6,684 nucleotides of DNA from Clostridia bacterium (GTDB lineage Bacteria > Bacillota > Clostridia > Oscillospirales > Butyricicoccaceae). Shown here in pieces: positions 1-3,965 of the stretch (position 1 is the first letter of the stretch; every line of letters begins with the position of its first letter). The notes below the pieces were generated by a model. That model was not told the origin of the DNA, made no database searches, and was given only the letters and a program-made list of their open reading frames with translations. The position numbers were made by a program, and so were the translations under genes. The stretch lies in contig JAFZPW010000179.1 of NCBI GenBank assembly GCA_017552495.1, positions 1 through 6,684 of the forward strand, written 5' to 3'.

Positions 1-127
1 CCTGGGGATCCAGATCGCAGAGCAGGACGTTTTTGCCCTCGGCGGCCACGCAGCAGGCCAAATTGACGGCGGTGGTGGTCTTTCCCACACCGCCCTTTTG
101 GTTGGCCACGGCCACAATCTTTGCCAT
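1..127 (-). CDS. soj: ParA/Soj chromosome-partitioning ATPase, N-terminal 42 codons (cut by window edge)
   Basis: This is the start of a ParA-type ATPase. ParA proteins bind nucleoid DNA as ATP dimers and are released by ParB; in Bacillus, Soj also controls DnaA. The visible protein opens with a beta strand, then the deviant Walker A motif KGGVGKTTT at residues 11-19, with the ParA signature lysine (K11) and the P-loop lysine (K16). A second strand leads into DLDPQ at 38-42, the Walker A' region. The start is ATG at 125-127, preceded by AAGGGGAG on the minus strand. A TATAAT promoter lies about 30 bp upstream. It follows noc on the same strand but is separated from it by a terminator and two parS sites. 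About 210 residues are expected beyond the left edge. The family is certain; soj rather than another ParA is inferred from the noc neighbour and parS. Confidence 0.93.
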   Translation of the reverse strand, partial: MAKIVAVANQKGGVGKTTTAVNLACCVAAEGKNVLLCDLDPQ

Positions 128-158
128 GGGATCTCCCCTTTCGTTCTTTCCTTTCTTT

Positions 159-187
159 ATTATACCGTTTTGGCGGCAGAAATGCAA
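159..187 (-). promoter_or_regulatory. Sigma-A-type promoter of parA/soj
   Basis: On the minus strand a perfect -10 TATAAT (159-164) is preceded by a 17-bp spacer and TTGCAT (182-187), which matches three of six -35 bases. Transcription would start near 152, giving an untranslated leader of about 25 nt that carries the ribosome binding site. The -35 element lies in the U-tract of the upstream terminator, so termination of noc transcripts and initiation of parA are packed together. The call rests on sequence match and position only. Confidence 0.7.
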
Positions 188-219
188 GAAAAAAGCGCTC
201 AATGAGCGCTTTTTCTTTT
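186..219 (-). terminator. Intrinsic terminator between noc and parA
   Basis: The core stem is GCGCTC (195-200) with GAGCGC (204-209) and an AAT loop, extended by A-T pairs to 190-214. On the minus strand the stem is followed by TTTTTTCTTG, a normal U-tract for noc transcripts. The other strand also carries a T-run, so it could work in both directions, although nothing on the plus strand obviously needs it. It suggests that noc and soj are separate transcription units. Confidence 0.75.
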
Positions 220-242
220 GCCGTGTGCTTTTCTGCCGAACT

Positions 243-258
243 TGTTTCACATGAAACA
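243..258. promoter_or_regulatory. parS-like ParB binding site with one central change and extended arms
   Basis: TGTTTCACATGAAACA differs from the Bacillus parS consensus only at the centre (CACATG instead of CACGTG, position 251). Its arms extend beyond the consensus: AACTTGTTTCA (239-249) pairs with TGAAACAAGTT (252-262), so 22 of 24 bases are palindromic with only the central CA unpaired. Its centre is 36 bp from that of the perfect site. Whether ParB loads at the changed core cannot be told from sequence. Confidence 0.7.
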
Positions 259-278
259 AGTTTAACGGCTCTCTTCCC

Positions 279-294
279 TGTTTCACGTGAAACA
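279..294. promoter_or_regulatory. parS centromere site, perfect consensus
   Basis: TGTTTCACGTGAAACA is a perfect 16-bp palindrome and fits the canonical parS consensus TGTTNCACGTGAAACA. It is the nucleation site for ParB (Spo0J), which then spreads as a CTP-dependent clamp and recruits condensin. It directly abuts the noc stop codon (295-297 on the minus strand), so it lies in the noc 3' untranslated region upstream of soj. A parS site inside this locus is typical and marks an origin-proximal position. Confidence 0.93.
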
Positions 295-1116
295 TCACCC
301 TGCCGCTTCGCCGCGCCGGGCAGCGTTCTCCACCCGCACCGTCAGCACAAGGGCCGTCCCCTCCTGTTTGCGGGAATATTCGGCGGTCACGCCGCCTTCG
401 CGCAGCAGCCGCACCGCCCGCTCCACCGTGTTGCACAGCAGGCGCACGTCTTTTATCATGCCCTGCCGCCGTCCCCGCGGCTTTTCTTGCAGCATCTTTT
501 CCACCAACGCCTCGGCCTGCGCCACCGTCAGTTGCTTTTTCCCCATTTGCGTCGCTGCGGCAAGCTGACGCTGCTCGTCCTCCAGCCGCAAAAGCGCCCG
601 GGCGTGGCGCTCGCTGAGGCTGTAAAGCCGCACGGTTTCGGTAACGCGAGCGCTCAGCCGCAAAAGACGCAGCTTGTTCGCCACGGCGCTCTGGGTTTTG
701 CCCACCCGCTCGGCGGCTTCCTGCTGCGTCATGTGATACTCCTGACACAACCGTTGCAGCGACGCCGCCTCTTCAAAACAATCCAGATCCTTTCGCTGCA
801 AATTTTCCAACAGCGCCATCAGAGCACTCTCCCGGTCTGTGACTTTGACGACATAACAGGGCACGGCGTTCAGCCCCGCGATGGACGCGGCCCGCAGCCG
901 CCGTTCGCCCGCGATGAGCTCATAGCCGTCGGCGGTCTCCCGCACGGTAAGCGGCGTGATAATGCCATAGCGACGGATGCTTTCAGCCAGCTCCTGCAAG
1001 GCCTGCGGGTCAAATCGCTTGCGAGGCTGATTGGGATTTTTCCGGATCTGCCGGATGGAGATACGGCGAAAATCCTTTGAGCCCGGCTTGGCCCCTTTGG
1101 TTGGGATCCACGACAT
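295..1116 (-). CDS. noc: ParB/Noc-family DNA-binding CTPase, Noc type (nucleoid occlusion)
   Basis: A 273-residue ParB/Noc protein. In order it has NPNQPRKRF (27-35), the CTP-binding box GERRLRAA (70-77), ENLQR (104-108), a helix-turn-helix (about 129-153) and a C-terminal dimer domain (about 220-264) resembling that of Bacillus Noc. At the four positions known to set ParB versus Noc DNA specificity it has Q142, K148, R153 and R170: Noc-like at three and conservative (Arg for Lys) at one. Noc loads at NBS sites and blocks division over the nucleoid; I see no NBS (ATTTCCCGGGAAAT) here. The ATG start is firm: GGAAAGGAAG lies upstream, an in-frame TAG occurs nine codons upstream, and no other start codon lies between. 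The first 18 residues (MSWIPTKGAKPGSKDFRR) hold Pro and Gly and do not look like the amphipathic membrane helix of Bacillus Noc. A second ParB paralogue is the alternative reading. Confidence 0.8.
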   Translation of the reverse strand: MSWIPTKGAKPGSKDFRRISIRQIRKNPNQPRKRFDPQALQELAESIRRYGIITPLTVRETADGYELIAGERRLRAASIAGLNAVPCYVVKVTDRESALMALLENLQRKDLDCFEEAASLQRLCQEYHMTQQEAAERVGKTQSAVANKLRLLRLSARVTETVRLYSLSERHARALLRLEDEQRQLAAATQMGKKQLTVAQAEALVEKMLQEKPRGRRQGMIKDVRLLCNTVERAVRLLREGGVTAEYSRKQEGTALVLTVRVENAARRGEAAG

Positions 1117-1141
1117 AAGCGCACTTCCTTTCCTTTTTCCC

Positions 1142-1150
1142 TATCTTATC
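1142..1150 (-). promoter_or_regulatory. Possible extended -10 promoter of noc
   Basis: The minus strand reads TGATAAGAT about 30 bases before the noc ATG, an extended -10 (TG, one base, TAAGAT). No good -35 lies 16-18 bases upstream. The mnmE promoter carries the same element (TGGTAAGAT), which lends slight support. It is flanked by TTTCCC and GGGAAA half-sites (1136-1141 and 1154-1159). The call is weak. Confidence 0.35.
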
Positions 1151-1159
1151 ATCGGGAAA

Positions 1160-1451
1160 GGAAAAAATCTGCCGAACGCCGCCGCTTGCGGTTGGGAAAT
1201 GTGATTTTTTCTTTGATTCTCCGATTTTTGCCCGGTTTTATAAATCTATATGTTTTATTTTTATATCGTTTTGATTCAATTCGCCTTTCCAGCCAACGGA
1301 GCGGCGCACAATGACCAAACCATCAGCGGTCGCCCTTTTGTGGGACGGCAGTTTTGCAAAATCCGTTTGCCCGGCAGCGCGGCCGTCCTGCGCAAAGGCC
1401 GCTGCGCTCCCTGCCGCACGCTTCGCAACAGATCGCTTGCCGCCTTGCGAA
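1160..1451. other. Long noc-mscL spacer with no gene recognised
   Basis: This non-coding stretch has two parts. About 1200-1285 is strongly AT-rich. About 1286-1451 is as GC-rich as the genes and contains an inverted repeat TTCGCAA (1422-1428) with TTGCGAA (1445-1451), plus an imperfect dyad around 1365-1402. Open frames cross the GC-rich part on both strands, but none has a ribosome binding site or a recognisable protein. No riboswitch, tRNA or known RNA was recognised. It may be gene debris or a dispersed intergenic repeat. Confidence 0.5.
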
Positions 1452-1484
1452 CAAGAAAAAGCGCCGCCCGCGGGCGGCGCTTTT
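1452..1484 (-). terminator. Intrinsic terminator of mscL
   Basis: GCGCCGCCCG (1461-1470) and CGGGCGGCGC (1471-1480) form a perfect 20-bp palindrome, flanked by A-T pairs that lengthen the stem to 1457-1484. The folded form would have a four-base CGCG loop. On the minus strand it is followed by TTTTTCTTGT. It lies 15 bp past the mscL stop codon. Confidence 0.88.
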
Positions 1485-1498
1485 GGAAAAGGCGTGGA

Positions 1499-1918
1499 TC
1501 ACTTCTTCAGCAGGTCGCGGATCTCGGTGAGCAGCTCAATCTGGGGATCGGGCTTCTCGGGCTCGGCGGGAGCCTCCTCGCTCTTTTTCTTCATTTTGTT
1601 CAGGGCCTTGACCACGGCAAAGACCACCAGCGCCACCAGAATCAAGTCGATGATGGCGCCCACAAAGGTGCCGAAGCCGATGGTGATGGCCTCCTTGACC
1701 ACCTCGCCGGCGGCGTCTACCTCGGCGGGACGAACCACCACATTCAGCGCCGTCATATCTCTCGCGCCGAAGATCCAACTCAGGAACGGCATAAACACGT
1801 CGTTCACCAGGCTGGCGGTGATCTTTCCGAAGGCGGTGGCAAGAATCACGCCGATGGCCATATCCATCACGTTGCCGCGGGAAATAAATTCCTTGAATTC
1901 TGCAAACAGCTTTTTCAT
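1499..1918 (-). CDS. mscL: Large-conductance mechanosensitive channel MscL
   Basis: A 139-residue MscL, a pentameric membrane channel that opens under membrane tension to release solutes during osmotic downshock. It starts with the N-terminal helix FAEFKEFISRGNV (5-17) and TM1 (about 18-46), which carries the family motif AFGKI (29-33) and SLVND (36-40). A periplasmic loop of about 30 residues follows, then TM2 (about 77-104), a Lys-rich stretch (108-112), an acidic Pro-rich linker and the C-terminal bundle helix ELLTEIRDLLKK (128-139). The length is typical. The pore-constriction glycine equivalent to E. coli G22 is kept (G23), while the G26 equivalent is alanine (A27). GGAGG lies 8 bases before the ATG. 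It has its own promoter and terminator, so it appears monocistronic, divergent from mnmE. Confidence 0.97.
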   Translation of the reverse strand: MKKLFAEFKEFISRGNVMDMAIGVILATAFGKITASLVNDVFMPFLSWIFGARDMTALNVVVRPAEVDAAGEVVKEAITIGFGTFVGAIIDLILVALVVFAVVKALNKMKKKSEEAPAEPEKPDPQIELLTEIRDLLKK

Positions 1919-1951
1919 GGTTGTTTCCTCCGTTCTGATTCGGTTAGTTTT

Positions 1952-1979
1952 ATTATAGCGCTTTTTTTACAAAAAGCAA
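1952..1979 (-). promoter_or_regulatory. Sigma-A-type promoter of mscL
   Basis: The minus strand has a perfect TATAAT (1952-1957), a 16-bp spacer and TTGCTT (1974-1979). The start site would be near 1945, about 27 bases before the ATG. A short inverted repeat, GCTTTTT (1960-1966) with AAAAAGC (1971-1977), fills the spacer. The promoter is back to back with that of mnmE. Confidence 0.7.
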
Positions 1980-1990
1980 CCGTTTCACCA

Positions 1991-2019
1991 TTCCCAAACG
2001 GAAAAACTTATGGTAAGAT
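1991..2019 (+). promoter_or_regulatory. Extended -10 promoter of the mnmE-mnmG-rsmG operon
   Basis: TTCCCA (1991-1996, four of six -35 bases) is followed by a 17-bp spacer ending in TGG and the hexamer TAAGAT (2014-2019), an extended -10. The start would be near 2026, about 29 bases before the mnmE ATG. A dyad, CCGTTT (1980-1985) with AAACGG (1996-2001), lies between the two divergent -35 elements and overlaps this one, so it could be an operator. Confidence 0.6.
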
Positions 2020-2054
2020 AAAATAGAGTATTTTGCGAACAGGAGGGGGTTCTC

Positions 2055-3422
2055 ATGCCGTCTACCATCGCGGCGTGCAGCAGCGGCCCGATGCCCTGCG
2101 CCATCGCCATTTTGCGGCTTTCGGGGCCGGAAGCGCTTTCCATTGCCGACCGGATCTTTTTCCCCGCAAAGGGCGCGCCTCTCAGCGGCGGAACGCCCCG
2201 CGTCATGCGCTATGGCCGGCTGACGGCCAAAGACGGCGCTCTGCTGGATCTTTGTCTGGCAACGTATTTTCCCGCGGAAAGCGCCTATACCGGCGAGGAT
2301 CTGGTGGAGTTTTATCCCCACGGATCGCAGGCGGTGGCGGCGGCGCTGCTGGAGCACTGTTATGCGCTGGGGGCCGTGCCCGCGCCGCCGGGAGAATACA
2401 CCCGCCGGGCTTTTTTGGCGGGCCGGCTGGATCTCACAGAGGCCGAGGCGGTGGCCGATCTGATCCACGCCCAAAGCGAGCTGGGTGCAAAAGCCGCCGC
2501 GGCGCAGCTTTCAGGCAGCGTGGGCGGCAGGATCCGGGCCGTGCGGGAGGATGTTTTGGCGCTGTTGGCGCATTTTTACGCCGTCTGCGACTATACCGAC
2601 GAGGATCTTGCTCCCTTTGACTATGAAAACGCCCGCAGCGTCCTGAAACACGCCGTGGAGCGGCTCACCGCCCTGTATCAGGGCTTTCAGCGGGGCCGTC
2701 TGGTGCGCGAGGGCGTGCCCGTTGCCATCATCGGCCGCCCCAACAGCGGCAAAAGCACCCTGTTCAACGCTCTTGCCGGGGCCGAGCGGGCCATCGTCAC
2801 CGACGAGGCCGGCACCACCCGCGACGTGCTGGAGCAGGTGATCTCCTGCGGCGGCGCGCCCATCCGTATTCTGGACACGGCGGGTCTGCGGGAAAGCGAT
2901 TCCAAGGCCGAACGCATCGGCGTGGAACGGGCAAAAGAAGCCGCGAAGCAGGCCGCCGCCGTGGTCTGTGTCATCGACGGCTCCGCTCCCCTCTCGGACG
3001 AGGACCGGGAGGCGCTGGCGCTGGCGGCCCAAAACTCCCGTTCGGCGCTGGTGGTGAACAAAGCCGATCTGTTTGGCGAAAGCCCCCCTTCGGCGGAGGC
3101 CATTTTGCGGGACTATCCCCTGACAACAGCCTTTACATTGTCCGCCGTAAGCGGACAGATAGAGCCGCTCTCCGCCTGGCTTGCAACCCTTGCGCCCGCG
3201 CCCCGGGAGGTGCTGGTGACCTCGGCGCGGCAGGCCCGTCTGCTGGAGCAGGCCGCCGACGACCTGCGCTGCGCGCTGGAGAGCGCCGAGCGCGGCATGA
3301 CGGCCGACGCCTTTCTTTCAGACGCCGAGCGCGCCGTCAACACGCTGGGTCAAATCACCGGCGAAACGGCTTCGGCCGACCTTGCCCACGAGATCTTCGG
3401 ACGCTTCTGCGTCGGAAAATAA
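2055..3422 (+). CDS. mnmE: tRNA modification GTPase MnmE
   Basis: A 455-residue MnmE. With MnmG it installs the cmnm5/nm5 group at C5 of wobble U34 in tRNAs reading split codon boxes, using GTP and a tetrahydrofolate-bound one-carbon unit. The N-terminal folate-binding domain (1-120) has RLSG (21-24) and GEYTRRAF (113-120). A helical domain is interrupted by the G domain (about 220-380): P-loop GRPNSGKS (227-234) with the K+-binding Asn230, switch I TTRD (254-257), DTAG (274-277), NKAD (335-338), and E286 aligning with the catalytic Glu282 of E. coli. The C-terminus FCVGK keeps the (I/V)GK motif with the conserved cysteine (C452). AGGAGG (2041-2046) lies 8 bases before the ATG. It opens the operon; its stop codon overlaps the next gene's ribosome binding site. 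The loop at 9-17 lacks the common Pro-Pro-Gly-x-Gly-Gly pattern. Confidence 0.98.
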   Translation: MPSTIAACSSGPMPCAIAILRLSGPEALSIADRIFFPAKGAPLSGGTPRVMRYGRLTAKDGALLDLCLATYFPAESAYTGEDLVEFYPHGSQAVAAALLEHCYALGAVPAPPGEYTRRAFLAGRLDLTEAEAVADLIHAQSELGAKAAAAQLSGSVGGRIRAVREDVLALLAHFYAVCDYTDEDLAPFDYENARSVLKHAVERLTALYQGFQRGRLVREGVPVAIIGRPNSGKSTLFNALAGAERAIVTDEAGTTRDVLEQVISCGGAPIRILDTAGLRESDSKAERIGVERAKEAAKQAAAVVCVIDGSAPLSDEDREALALAAQNSRSALVVNKADLFGESPPSAEAILRDYPLTTAFTLSAVSGQIEPLSAWLATLAPAPREVLVTSARQARLLEQAADDLRCALESAERGMTADAFLSDAERAVNTLGQITGETASADLAHEIFGRFCVGK

Positions 3423-3433
3423 GGAGGTATTTT

Positions 3434-3661
3434 ATGAGATTGCCAAAAGGAACCCCGACGGCCTATCTTCTCGCCATCGCCATCGGCGCGGCCTGTCTGT
3501 ATTTCGGACTTCATACCGGCCTGACGATGAAAACGGCGCTGCCCGTCCTCTTCGGCGCGGTGATGGTGCTGGGCGGAATTTTCGGTCTGCTCGACCTGCA
3601 AAAAAAGCGCCGGCAGGCGGCGGAGCAAAACGCGGCGGAGCAAAAGGAGAACAACAAATGA
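3434..3661 (+). CDS. Small two-helix membrane protein, unknown function (upstream of pair)
   Basis: I do not recognise this 75-residue protein. It has a short basic N-terminus, a hydrophobic helix at about 11-29, a brief polar turn with one lysine (K33), a second helix at about 35-53, then KKRR (57-60) and a tail rich in Gln, Glu, Ala and Asn. Charge distribution suggests both ends are cytoplasmic. There is no cleavable signal peptide and there are no catalytic motifs. It is very likely translated: AAGGAGGT (3421-3428), an almost perfect ribosome binding site, overlaps the mnmE stop codon and lies 6 bases before the ATG, and the gene overlaps the next one by ATGA. Its place between mnmE and mnmG is unusual. 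A link to MnmE/MnmG or to the membrane would be inference from context only. Confidence 0.8.
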   Translation: MRLPKGTPTAYLLAIAIGAACLYFGLHTGLTMKTALPVLFGAVMVLGGIFGLLDLQKKRRQAAEQNAAEQKENNK

Positions 3662-3912
3662 ACGAAAACGTCAAAGCGGTCTGGAAGTATTACGTCATTG
3701 CCTTTTTGGGGATCTTTCTTCTGTGGACAGGACGGCAGGCCACGCTGCGGGGCTATCCCGCATGGGCATGCAACGCGCTGTTCGTTCTGGGGGCCGCGGG
3801 CCTGTTTGTGGGGGCGGTCTTTGTGACGATCTGGAACATTCGTCGGAGCCGCGACGAACGGGCGCAGGACGCGAAAGATGCAAAGTCCTCCTCAAAAAAG
3901 CGGAAAAAGTGA
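3658..3912 (+). CDS. Small two-helix membrane protein, unknown function (downstream of pair)
   Basis: I do not recognise this 84-residue protein. The start is the ATG at 3658, which overlaps the preceding stop codon as ATGA, so translational coupling is likely; AAGGAG (3644-3649) lies 8 bases upstream. The same frame stays open upstream to at least 3382, but that part overlaps mnmE and the first small gene and is not coding. Predicted layout: polar N-terminus, helix 1 (about 11-25), a loop with two arginines and the stretch GYPAW (32-36), helix 2 (about 36-59), then a strongly basic tail starting RRSRDER (62-68) and ending KKRKK. Both ends are predicted cytoplasmic. The layout copies that of the preceding protein, including an LF then Gly/Ala-rich second helix, so the two may be a diverged tandem duplication or a heteromeric pair. 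Confidence 0.78.
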   Translation: MNENVKAVWKYYVIAFLGIFLLWTGRQATLRGYPAWACNALFVLGAAGLFVGAVFVTIWNIRRSRDERAQDAKDAKSSSKKRKK

Positions 3913-3965
3913 TTGCGATTTGTAATTTTTATTAAAAATATTCCGAAAAGGATTTGAATTTTCCC
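3913..3965 (+). other. AT-rich leader of mnmG with small dyad
   Basis: This 53-bp gap is much more AT-rich than the genes on either side. It holds a small dyad, ATTTTT (3925-3930) with AAAAAT (3934-3939), and AAAAGGA (3946-3952), the only candidate ribosome binding site, 13 bases before the chosen ATG. TTGCGA (3913-3918) resembles a -35 element, but no -10 lies at the right distance. An internal promoter is therefore not supported. Confidence 0.4.

Noticed and set aside
121..1080. Long rightward open frame opposite noc (319 codons)
   Set aside because: It is the antisense shadow of noc and its 3' region. The peptide is rich in His, Gln, Pro and Arg with no recognisable domain, and noc on the other strand has complete family motifs.
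1271..1451. Small leftward gene ending with TGA at 1271-1273
   Set aside because: The frame is open, but it has no ribosome binding site, runs back through the mscL terminator, and resembles no protein I recognise.
1980..2001. Third parS-like site (CGTTTCAC) in the mnmE promoter
   Set aside because: Only the left half matches parS; the right half matches at two of eight bases.
1250..2026. Rightward open frames across the spacer and mscL
   Set aside because: They run antisense through mscL, terminators and promoters, and the translations match no family.
1919..2054. Replication origin at the divergent mscL-mnmE spacer
   Set aside because: I found no DnaA boxes (TTATCCACA-like) on either strand, no dnaA, and only 136 bp. 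The parS sites show closeness to the origin, not the origin itself.
3382..3657. Rightward frame open upstream of the second small membrane protein
   Set aside because: This part overlaps mnmE and the first small gene in another frame. The real start is the ATG at 3658 with its own ribosome binding site and ATGA overlap.
3954..3965. TTG start for mnmG, four codons upstream of the ATG
   Set aside because: The ribosome binding site would end one base before the start codon. ATG at 3966 gives the expected N-terminus just before the FAD strand.
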